A DNA stretch of 64,000 nt from Mycolicibacterium komanii. Lineage in GTDB: Bacteria > Actinomycetota > Actinomycetes > Mycobacteriales > Mycobacteriaceae. Location: contig NZ_CVTA01000044.1 of the NCBI RefSeq assembly GCF_001050035.1, positions 124,001-188,000 of the forward strand, read 5' to 3'. This document shows, piece by piece, positions 16,315 to 27,100 of the stretch; within the stretch, counting starts at the first letter, position 1, and the number at the start of each line of letters is the position of its first letter. A program made the translations under genes and the position numbers. The notes under the pieces were generated by a model. It was not told the origin of the DNA. It made no database searches and saw nothing but the letters and a program-made list of their open reading frames with translations.

Positions 16315-17844
16315 TCAGCCGGCGAGCACACCTGCCAGACTGAGTTGATTCACCGCTGCGGCCACGTCGGCATCCGGCGTGTTGGTGAAGATCGCCGCCA
16401 CATCGGCGGTCGTCGCCGTGCGCGCGGCCGCCGCGCTCAGCAGCGACGCGCACGCCGATTCGGTCCCGGGTCCGGTCAGGGCGACCATCGCCGCGACGGT
16501 GTCGTTCGGGTTACGGACGGTCGGCAGCGCGGCGTCGAGTTCTCCGGAGGTGTCGGTGGCACCCCGGTACCACTGCCCGTTCCACCACCAGTAGCAGAAA
16601 CTCAGTAGGCCGTTGCGCGTTCGCGTGTTCAGTGCGCTGTCGTTGACCCAGGCGGGCGCGCCGGCGTACAGATCCGGCAGCGGCTGCCCCCCGTTGTAGG
16701 CGGCGTCGAGCAGTTCCGAGTTCCACTTGCCGCCGGACAGCACCGCGCGGTCACCGGGCAGCACGAACAACGTCGACCCGCTCCGACGGTCGCTCTCGTA
16801 CCAGAAATAGCCGGGGAAAACCCTCGGCCCCCAACCGGATTCGACACCGGCGTAGACAGCGGACAGCACCGCCCACCGCGCCCTCAATTCGTCCAGCGAC
16901 GGGACATCGGTCACTGAAACCGCAGCCCTGCCGGCGGCCGTGTCGCGCGCTTCCGCCTCCGCGGCGCTGCGTGGGTCTCTGCCCTGGGCGGCGGGGCCCG
17001 CGATGTAGCCGGCCATCCAGACCGGCACGTGCGGACGCGGGTGCGCCTCGAGGTCGTCGCGGTAGTGCTCCGGCGCGACGAGTTGGTCTTCGGGGAACGG
17101 CTCGTCACCGTAGTCGTAGTTGACCGTCGTCTCGCCCCGATTGGTGACCGTGAGCAGCAGCCGCCACCACGGCCCGGCCGGCATCCGTGCCGCGACCTCA
17201 CGTTGCCGGGTGACCAGTTCGGCCACCGACTGCGGGACGGGCACCAGGCCGGTGCGGTCCCGCGATGTGAACTGCAACTGGGCGATCTGCGACGAGACCG
17301 TGAACGCGAACTCCGCCGAAAACTCCTCCCATCCCGCGGGTCCGAGCTGGGCCAGCTGTTGCACGATCGGCTCGACGAGCTGCGACGCCTCCTCCGCCGT
17401 CGCGGCCTCCTCGTCGTCCGCATCGGCCGGGGCGTCGGCTGCCTCGGGTGGGGTGTCGACAACGGTGAAGCTGGCGATACCCGGGTCCCCGTCTCCGGCG
17501 GCTTGGTGGAACTGACGCTCGAACTCGGCCATGAAGTCGTCAGCCGACGTGTCGCCGTTGCGGTCCTGCGCGGGCCGTTCGGTGGCGGTGAACTCGGCCT
17601 GCGCCTGCTGCGGGGGTACCGACGACGAAACCTCCTCGATGCGGCCGGAGTCACCGACCAGGAAGATCGACCGGCCGACGGGCATATCGAGAAACGCCAT
17701 CGGATCACTCTCGTCCACCTCGACCGGCGCATAGACGCTCCAGCCGGCCTCGAACCGCTCAGCTTCCAGACCCTCGGTGGGATAGTCCAGACCCCGTGAC
17801 CGGATCCAATCCGATACCAATGCGATCGCCTGGGTCGCTTCCAT
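16315..17844 (-). CDS. Multidomain immunity protein (Imm35-like N-terminus)
   Basis: A 509-residue cytosolic protein. Residues 1-85 (IALVSDWIRSRGL, then a GWSVYAP strand and GRSIFLVGDSGRIEEV) fit the Imm35/YrhB pattern, a family linked to papain-fold toxins. An acidic linker follows (about 91-150). Residues 155-282 form a second module with GPWWRLLLTVTNRGETTVNYDYG and YRDDLEAHPRPHVPVW, recalling other actinobacterial immunity families. Residues 310-509 form a third, unrecognised module rich in Trp. I chose the ATG at 17844 because AGGGAGGAC precedes it; ATGs at 17865 and 17871 also exist. Its place downstream of a multi-toxin suggests a fused polyimmunity protein. Confidence 0.7.
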   Translation of the reverse strand: MEATQAIALVSDWIRSRGLDYPTEGLEAERFEAGWSVYAPVEVDESDPMAFLDMPVGRSIFLVGDSGRIEEVSSSVPPQQAQAEFTATERPAQDRNGDTSADDFMAEFERQFHQAAGDGDPGIASFTVVDTPPEAADAPADADDEEAATAEEASQLVEPIVQQLAQLGPAGWEEFSAEFAFTVSSQIAQLQFTSRDRTGLVPVPQSVAELVTRQREVAARMPAGPWWRLLLTVTNRGETTVNYDYGDEPFPEDQLVAPEHYRDDLEAHPRPHVPVWMAGYIAGPAAQGRDPRSAAEAEARDTAAGRAAVSVTDVPSLDELRARWAVLSAVYAGVESGWGPRVFPGYFWYESDRRSGSTLFVLPGDRAVLSGGKWNSELLDAAYNGGQPLPDLYAGAPAWVNDSALNTRTRNGLLSFCYWWWNGQWYRGATDTSGELDAALPTVRNPNDTVAAMVALTGPGTESACASLLSAAAARTATTADVAAIFTNTPDADVAAAVNQLSLAGVLAG

Positions 17845-17916
17845 CGGTGCTGTCCTCCCTGTCATGGCCACCCTACGAGCGCGGTTGCCGTGTATTCCTG
17901 GTTCTCGTTCATCGGG

Positions 17917-18168
17917 TCATTCCTCGTACAGCGCCAGCTGGTCGTAGACGACGAGGGCAATGCGTTCGGGTTCGTCGAGCGGGCGCACCCGCAGGGTGTG
18001 GTGCGGGTTCGGTTCGTCGTCGAGGATGACCACCGTCTGGATGCCCGCGGGAAGGTCCGCCGGCCAGTCGATCTCGTCGGTCGGTTCCTCGACGAGAACC
18101 CGCGCCCGCTTACCGCGCAGCCCGGTCTGGTCGTAGCGCAGCGGCGCGAGGCGCTCGTCGTCACTCAT
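17917..18168 (-). CDS. Small hypothetical protein overlapping the toxin's 3' end
   Basis: An 83-residue, strand-rich, acidic protein (KRARVLVEEP, then IQTVVILDDEPN and ALVVYDQLALYEE). I do not recognise a family. Its ATG (18168) lies inside the last codons of the giant toxin gene, an 8-base overlap, so it must be translationally coupled with it. It lies 72 bases before the immunity-like gene. Position and size fit an extra immunity protein or a small cofactor of the toxin. Confidence 0.65.
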   Translation of the reverse strand: MSDDERLAPLRYDQTGLRGKRARVLVEEPTDEIDWPADLPAGIQTVVILDDEPNPHHTLRVRPLDEPERIALVVYDQLALYEE

Positions 18169-21100
18169 CTGTTCCAACCTCCATTCCCCCATCATCACCG
18201 GTGACACCGCGCATCGGCGGGAGCGGGGGCGGGTTCTCCGGGTCGATGCCGAGTGACGCGTTGACCGACGGCCGGCTGCGGGTGGCACTGGCGATGATCG
18301 CCTCGTAGATCTCGTCGCCGACCCGCCCCTTGGCGCGTTGCCTGGCCACCAGGTCTTCGAAACTCGGATTCGGCTCGTTGGCCACCAGCTGCTCGGCGGT
18401 TTCGCGGTCCGCCATCAGCGTGCGCGTCCACGATCGCAGGGACGCCCGCAGTTCGTACAACGTCCGAGCGCGCTCCTCGAGGTCGACGCCGTCGTTCTCG
18501 AGACGCTGTGCCACCTCGCGCATCCGCAGTTCGAACGTGGTGTATACGGTCCGTGTCTCGGTGTTGGACAGCGTCCCTTGCGCATAGTGGCTGCGGATCG
18601 CGCTGTCGACGATCGCCTCGAACACCGCATCGCCGGTCAACCCCTTCGACTCGTAGCGGGTGACGAGGTCGTCGAACGACGGGTTGCGCTCCATGCCGGC
18701 GAGCGTCTCCGCGGCGGCCCGGTTACTCATCAACTCCCGGGTCCAGGCGCGCAGCGAGCTACGCAGATCCGAAAGGAGCCGGGCGCGGTCCTGGACTGGC
18801 ACGCCATCTTGGTCAAGCTGCTCGTTGATCTCGCGCAGCGCCATCTCGAATTTGCTGTAGACCTGCGTCGTCTCCGCGTCGGACAACGTGCCCGGCGCGT
18901 ACCCACTGTGTGTGGCCTTATGGATGATGGTCTCGTAGATCTCTTCGCCGACAAGCCCTTTGGCCTCGTTGTGCGCGACCAGGTCGTCGAACGTCTCCGT
19001 GGTGTCGCGGGCCGCCAGCAGGTCGGCGAGTTCGCGGTTGGCCATGAGCTCGCGGGTCCAGGCCTTGAGCGCATTGCGGTGCTCGGACAGAATCCGAGCC
19101 CGCTCACGCAGGTCGACGCGGTCGCCGGCGAGGCGGTCGGCGAGCTCGCGCAGCCGTTGCTCACCCTCGCCGTAGACCGTGGTGGCCTCGGCGTCGGACA
19201 GGCTGGCACGCGCGTGGTTCGGCAGACCGAGCGTGCGGATGGCCTCGGGTGGGGCGGATGGCCCGGGATCCGTCCCCTGCACGTGGCTGATCCTGTCGGC
19301 GGCGGCCAACTGCAGCGGCACGTCGTGCAGCGGCCGCACCGGCTGCCCATGCTCGTCGAGATAGCCGACGGCAGTTCGGGTGACGGCGTCCTGGCCCCAC
19401 GGCGGCGGCCAGCCTGTGCGCTTCCCGGTCTCGGGGTCGAACAGGTAGACGTTTTGGCCGTCGGTAACGGCGAGGTACGCGTGACCGCCCGAGCGCCCGG
19501 AGTTGTGAGCCCAGCGGGACGCAAGCACGGCCGAGGAGTTCGGCGCCATTCCGCGCAGGGTCTCTTCCACCTGCACGTAGGTCTGGAACTCAGCGCTGGT
19601 TCCGGCTGCGCTGAACAGGGCGCGAGCGGTCACTCCCAGTCGCGGGCGCGGCGCCGCGACCGCGATGTCGATCCCGTACATCCTCGATAGCTCGGCCGCG
19701 ACCCCGAGCGCGCAATTCTCGGCGGCGCGTGGGCCGCCGAAGCCGAACCAACGCTGCAGCATCCCCTTCAGTCCGGCGGGTTTCGGCACCGTCGAGTTCT
19801 CGTCGTAGTACTTGACGAAGTGCAACGGACGGGTCTTGTGCATTCCTACTCCGTCAAGCAACCGTTTGCCGAGATCCGGCTCCGCGGCCGTCTTGAGGTC
19901 GAGCAGGTCGATCGGTTCGGGCAGCCGAGGATGATCGGGCCGCAATCTGGGCAGAATCTCATCGAGGACAGCCTGTCCCTGAGGGCTGACCCGGTCTCGC
20001 AATCGGCCAGCCGAATCCCGCACCTCGTGCAGCGACGCTTCGAGCTTCCCCGGATCCGGATTCCAGGTGAATCCTCTTGGCGGCCAAGCAGATCCGCCCA
20101 TGTCATGGGTTCCCAGCTCGGCACGGTCGACACCCGAGCGGAGGTAGAGGCGCTCGAACTCGGCCGTCACCGCCTTCGAGAAGCCCTGGCCGCGCCGCTC
20201 GTCGGGCTTGACCCGGATCTCGAATCCGACGTGGTGAGCCACCAGGCGGCCCTGTGCATCGCGGCCGAAGTCGCGCTGCACCACCCCGATTTTTTGGCCA
20301 TCGTGAATGATCGTGCCCGTCAACAAGACCTGACTGCCGAATCGGTCGGCCTCGAACGTGATTCGGTACGGCCCGTAACGGCCAGACAAGTCGGCGGCGA
20401 GCCTCTGCGCCGACGCCTTATCGCCGGCTCTGTCGACGACATCGGCGAGCGTGTCGGCGTAGCGGGTGTCCACCTGGCGGGCCGCCGGGTCCTGGGCGCG
20501 ATACGCCGCCTGGCGGCGGCTGAAGTCGGCGTGGGACGGCGCGCCCCGGACGCGGCCGACCGCGTCCGCGGCGTCGAGACGCAGCGGGACATCGACGTTG
20601 GTGTGCCCCATGGGCTCGCCGCTGGCGGTGAGATATCCGACCGCGGTGACGTCGACCGCGTCCTGCCCCCAGTGCGGCGGCCAACCCGACCGCTCCCCCG
20701 TGTGCGGGTCGATCAGTTGGATCTCGCCGTCGACGTTGCGGGCGAGGTACGCATGCCCGCCGCTGCGGCCTCCGCTCCAGCGCGAGACCAGCACGGCGGT
20801 CGTCCCGTCGGGGCGGTTTCGGAGGGTCGCCTCGACGTCGGCGTAGGTCGCGAACTGCGCATCCAACCCGAGTGCCTGGAACAGCTCACGCGCCGGTACC
20901 CCTCGTCGCGAGGGCCGCACATCGAGCCGGATGTCCCGGCCGAATGTCGTCGACAACTCGTCGGCGACGGCGACGGCGCAGTTCGGGAGCGGCGCCCACA
21001 GCGGATTCCACGGCCGGCGCCGTCCCGCCCGTTCGGCGGCCGGTTCGACGGTGTTTCTGCCGTCGGCGGTGCGGTGGTGTTCGAGTTGCAGCCGTTCGGG

Positions 21101-24100
21101 ATGGCCGGCAGCGATCCTTCCGAAGTTGGCGCCCGACTCGCTGCGCGTTGCGCCGGCCGTGTCGGCGTGCAGGTAGTAGGCGTGGTGGGTGCCACCGGTC
21201 AGCGGCAGGTTGCGCCCGTCGGGGAACTCCGCGGCGACCCGCTCGGCGCCGAAGGAGGCCATCGCGGGGTCGATCCCCATTCCGAGTGCGCGGCTGAGGG
21301 TTCCGAGGAACCGCGAGGTCGCACCGTCCGTGCGTCCGCCCAGCGCCGTGACGATGTCGCGGGAGGACGACGCGGCGTACACGTCGACGCCGGGCCCGAA
21401 CTCGCTCGCGTGCCGTAGCGGCCCCGCCCCGGGTGAGCCGATCAAGGACACGGTGCTGATGTGGTTGGCCAACCGCCCGTCGCGACCGGCGTAGGCGGTC
21501 GTGGTCGATCCGTAGGAGTAGCCGAAGACGTGGTTGCCGGTGAAGTGGCTACCGTCGCCGGCCCAGGCGTCCCGGCCGGCGTTGAACGCCCGGATGTCGC
21601 TGTAAAGGACATCCCCGCCGGTGCGCGCCGCCGTCTGACGCAGCATGCGCCCCAGGCCGCGGCCACTGGGGGTTTCGTAGCCGATCCAGGCGATCGAGGC
21701 CGCCTTCAGCGTGGGGCTCTCCTGCTGGACGGACTGCAGGTGGTTCAGCGCGTTGCCGGTGTAGAAGCCGAACAACGAGTGCGTCGTCGTCTGCACACCT
21801 GGCGCGTGCCACGACACCGAATCCGATTGATAGGGATCGTGACCGAAGCTGACGACCGCGCGCCCGTCGCCACCGAACTCGGTCGGGTCGAACGCCAGCA
21901 GCAGTGGGCCGTCGACGTCCGCGCGCTTCGCGTCGGCAGCCGCCTTGCGCAGTGCGTTCTCGAGGCGGTTCACCCGACGCAGGAACTTGCGCTCCTCGAC
22001 ACTGGTCCGGTGGCCTTCGTCCATCTTGGTCTGTACCTGATCGGCGCGGTCCCGAAGCTGCTGCAGGACTTGCCGGTTCGCGGCATCGCGGTCTTTCGCG
22101 GCGATTCCTTCGGCGTTACCGATGTGCTGGGGATAGGTCTCGATCAAGGCCTGCCGCTGCTCGTCGGTCAGACCCTGCCACCACGTCGCGTTGTTGTGCG
22201 CACGGGCGACCGCCTCGTCGGTCACTCCGAGCGGATTGCGCAGTTCGTCCGGGCGCACCGGTGGGACCCGCTGCGCGAGCGCCTCCTCGGCCACCGCGCG
22301 CTTAGCGTCGGTGTCGGCCGGTGCGACGATATCGGTCTGCTCCGGTTGTGTTGTGGCGCCGCTGGTCTCGGCTGGTTCGGGTATCAGTGCGCTGGTCTGG
22401 CCCGGGTGGTCGGTGGCGATCCAGCCGACGCCGAGGTCGCGCGCGTACTGCACGTCCGCGGGTGTGTTGACGGTCCAGCAGTAGGTGGTCAACCCGCGCG
22501 CCGCGGCCGTGTCGACGAGTTCGGGGTTGGCGCGCAAGGTGTCGATCGACGGGCCGATCGCGGTCGCGCCGACGACACCGGCCAGATAGGGGGCGGTCGG
22601 ACCGAGCAGGACAGTCGGCAGGTTGGGCGCCGCCCGGCGCACCCGCCACAGCGCATCCGGGGAGAACGAGATGATCGCCGCGCGGGACTGCTGCGGCGAC
22701 TCGGGATTGGCCATGCCGTGGCGTTCCAGCACCGACACGACCTCGCGTTCGAGTCGCCAACCGCCGCGATCCGGATGCTTGGTCTCGATGAACAGGGTGA
22801 CCGGTTGGTCGTGCTCGGTGACCAGCTGGAGCAGCTCCTCGAGCGTGAGAATGCCGGTGTCGCTTCGGGTGTCGGTGCCTTCCCGGCTCGGGTGCCAGCC
22901 GCCGAAGTCGAGCTGTTGCAGTTCGGCGAGCGTCATGTCGCCGACCTTGCCCGCCCCGTCCGAAGTACGGTCGACCAGCTTGTCGTGGATGACAACCAGG
23001 TGACCGTCCTTGGTGAGCCGGACGTCGCATTCCAGGGCGCGGGCGCCCTGGCGGAGCGCCTCGCGGTAGGCGGCAAGAGTGTGCTCCGGGAAATCGTGCG
23101 AAGCCCCGCGGTGTGCCACCACCCGTCCGCTGTCCTCGCGGGGCACCCACAGATCCGGACCTGCGGTGGCGGTCGACGTGTGGATCCGGCTGGCGGTGAA
23201 AGCGGCGCGCACGGCGTGGAACGCCGCGACGTCACTGTGCAGCGCCGGTGTTGCGCGATTGTCGCCAACCCAGACGATGGCGCTTCTCTGAGAATTCTGA
23301 CCGTGCGACTGCAACTGGTCCAGCGCCGGCCCGACCACCGAGCCGATGCCGTCGAGGGGCTGACGTCCCGTGTGCCAGGCCACATCCCGGGCGGTGTAGG
23401 GGTCGGCGCCGAAGCTGATGACAGCGCGGCCGTCGCCGCGGTACGCGGCGGGATCGAAAGCCAGCAACAGTGGTGCGGGCAGGCCGGCGCGCCGGGCGTC
23501 GGCGTCAGCCTTGCGCACTGCCGCTTCGATGCGATTCACCCGGTCCAGGAAGCGGCGTTCCGCGCGGCTGGGCCGGTTGAACTCGTCGAGCTTGCGCTGT
23601 ACCTCGTCGGCGCGATCCCGATAGTCCTGCAGCACACGACGATTCGCGGTGTCGCGGTCCCTGGCAGAGATTCCCTCGGCGTTGCCGATGTGGTCGGGGT
23701 AGCTCGCGATCAGGGCCTGGCGCTGCACCTCGGACAGGTCGGCCCACCACGTGGCGTTGTCCTGGGCGCGCTGGGTGGCCGAACCGGCGTCGCCCAGCGG
23801 ATTGCGCAGCTCGGCGGCCCCGATGCCCCGCGCCGCGAGCGCCGCGTCGGCTTCTGCCACGACGAGATGGTCGGGCAGGCCGCGCACCCGGCCGATGAAC
23901 GCGGCTGGTGCGATGTGGCCGGTACTGCCGTCATACGGTTCGAGGGGATTGCCGTCGCTGTCGAGATAGCCGACCGCGGTGCGGCGCACCGCCCCCTCGC
24001 TCCACGGCGGTGGCCACCTCCTCTGCTCTCCGGTGTGCGGATCGAGCAGGTAGACGGTGCCGCCCTGGTTGACCGCCAGGAACGCGTGGCCGGCATGTCC

Positions 24101-27100
24101 ACGGCCGCGCCACCGGGACGCCAGTACCGCACTGGAGCCGTCGCCGAGCGCCAGCAGCCGGCTTTCGACGTCCGCGTAGGTGGCGAACCGCGCGCGGGAT
24201 CCGACGGCTTCGAACAATCCCGCGGCCGGCACCCCGCGCGGTGACGGGTCCACGGCGAGGTCGATATCCCGTCCGTACAGCGCGGACAACTGGTCGGCGA
24301 CGTCGAACGCGCAGTTGCCGTCGCGCTGGAAGCGCGGATTCCAGTAGTTGCGGCGATTGTTGGGATAGTGCCCGGCGGGGTCGTCGTGCAGCCGCAGCGG
24401 GCGGCCGATGGCGGGGTCGACGGTCCCCGGAGCGGGAGGCCGTCCTCGCCGGGGCCGCTCCCGCAGCGTGCGATGGTCTTCGAGGTCGACCCGCTCGATG
24501 CGCCCGGCCGCGATACGACCGAAGTTGGCCAGCGATTCGGTGCGGACCCGCAGCGTCGCCGGGTCGAGGTAGGCCCAGTACAGGCTATGCGTCATCCGCG
24601 ACCCCGCGCCGCGGCGGTCGAGCACATCCGGGAATTCAGAGGTGATCCGCCGTGCGCCGAACTCCGCCATGGCGGGGTCGATGCCCTGACCCCTGCTTCG
24701 GATCAGACGCCCATTCTCTCCGGGCCGCTCACCCCCCAGCCCTGTGGTCCTGTCCCGCGACGACGCCGCTACAAAGACGTTGTCCGCGCCGATTCCGAAC
24801 TGGCTGGCATGGTGCAGAGGTCCCGCGCCGGGCGACCCGATCAGGGTGATGGTGCGCACCTGCCCGGCGAGCCGCTGGCCGGCACCGGTATGGCTGACAG
24901 TGCTCGAACCGTAGGAGTGCGCGAAGATGTGGTTGCCGCTGAACGGAGTCGCGTTGCCGGAGAGAATATTTCGACCGGCGTTGAAGGACCGGATGTCACT
25001 TGCGAAGATCTCGCCGCCCCGGCGGGCCATCTCCTGGGACGTGACCCGGACATCCCAACTGCCTGGCGGTTCGTATCCGAGGTAGGTGATCGAGGCCGCG
25101 GAGAGGTTGGGGTTCTCCTGAAGGGTCGACTGCAGAGTGTTGAAGCCCCGCAGCATCATCGTGCGCAGTTTCTCGATCGTCGTCGACATTCCCGGCACGT
25201 ACCAGGACACCGAATCCGCCGTGTAGGGATCGGCGCCGAAGCTGACGATGGCGCGGCCGACACCGTTGAACGCGCGGGGATCGAATGCCAGCAGATAGGG
25301 TCCGCCGACCTGGGCCCGGGTGGCATTTTGGTGTCCGGACCGCATGGCGGTCTCGATTTTGCCCATCAGATCGATGAACTTCTCCTGCGCGCCGTTGAGG
25401 GCGACACCGTTGTCGCGCCGCGACACCAGGAGGTCACGATGCGCCAGATACTTCTGCAGCATCAGTGAATTCGCCTCGTGGCGCGCCATCGGAGGGATGC
25501 CCTCCGCGTTGCCCACCTCGTGCGGGTAGGTCTGGATCAGTGCGTGGCGCTGCGCCTCTGTCAGACCCTTCCACCACCGTGCATTGGCTTCGGCACGGCG
25601 CACGCCCTCATCGACGGGGACATCCGGGTCGGCCGGGCTCATCAATTCAGCGGCGGTGATATCGCGCTCCGCCAACGCCGTTTCCGCAACCAATTGAGTC
25701 GGTGCCGGTACCTGTTCGATGTCCGCGGCCACCACCTCGGCGGGTGTCGGAGTCTCGTCGGTGAGCGCCGCGGTCTGGGCGGGGTCGCGGTCGAACCGCG
25801 GATTCCAGATGTGGCGGCCCTCAACGGAGTACCTGGCGGCGGGATCGTCGGCGAGGCGCAGCGGGCGGCCGCTCGCGGGTTCGTGGGTGACCAGCTTCGG
25901 CTTGCGCGACCACCACCGTTTCTTCTCGACCAGGGTGCGATGGCCCTCGCGGTCGACTTGATCGAATTGCCCCGCCGCGATACGGCCGAAGTTGGTCAGC
26001 GACTCACTGCGCACCCGCAGCGTGCCCGGATCCATGTAGGCCCAGTAGAGGCTGTGCGTCATGCGCGAACCGGCGCCCCCGTGATCCAGTGCCGCCGGGA
26101 ACTCCGACGTGACCCTGGTGGCACCGAACGTGTCCATTGCCGGATCGACGCCCTGGCCCATCCGCCGGAAGAGACGGCCTCGCTCGCCGGGCCGCTCGCC
26201 GCCGAGTCCGGGCGTGCGGTCCCGCGATGACGAGGCGACGAAAACGCGGACATCCTCACCGAATTCGCTGGCGTGCTGGAGTGGACCGACGCCGGGCGAA
26301 CCGATCAGGGTGACGGTCCGGACATCGGCTCCGAGCCGCCCGTCGTATCCGGCGTGGCTGACCGTCGTGGAACCGTAGGAGTGCGCGAAGACATGGTTGT
26401 TGCGGAAATGGCTTCCGTCGCCGGTGAACACGTCGCGGCCGGCGTTGAATCCGAGCATGTCTTGGGCGAAGATCTGCCCACCGTTGTGCGCCATCCGCTG
26501 GAACATGACGTTCGGGTCCCAGCTGCCCGGCGCCTTGTAGCCGATGTACGTGATCGACGCTGCCGACAGGTTCGGGTCCTGCTGCAGCGTGGACTGCAAC
26601 TGGTTGAACCCGCGCATCATCATCGTGCGCAGCTTCTCGATGGTGGTCGTCATGCCGGGCACGTACCAGGAGACGGAGTCGGCCGTATAGGGGTCGGCGC
26701 CGAAACTGACGATCGCGCGCCCGTTACCGCCGAACGCCGACGGGTCAAGTGCGAGCAGATAAGGGCCGCCGACCTGGGCTCGTTGGGTGTTGCGCTCGGC
26801 GGAGCGGAGTGCGGTCTCGATCTCGTTGATCAGGTCGACGAACCCCGCCTCGGCGGCGGTCAGCTCCAGACCGTTGTCGCGGCGTGACTCGTAAAGGTCG
26901 CGCCGCGATAGGTACTTCTCCAGCATCAGCGAGTTCGCTTCATGACGCGCCATCGGCGGAATGCCCTCGGCATTGCCGATCTGACGGGGATAGGCCTTGA
27001 TCAACGCCTGCTGCTGCGTCGGTGACAACCCTTTCCACCACTGGCCGTTGTCGTGCGCCAACCGGACGGCTTCATCCACGTCCGTCCGGTGGTTCGCCGG

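Noticed and set aside
23150..23863. A possible frameshift or pseudogene at the fourth DUF1023 unit
   Set aside because: The frame stays open and continues directly into a complete GDPD domain, so it is a fused or replaced domain rather than a broken gene.
21461..24244. A 927-residue open frame on the plus strand
   Set aside because: It is the antisense shadow of the giant toxin gene. Its translation is Arg/Gly/Val-rich without any family pattern, and the minus strand has clear domains here.
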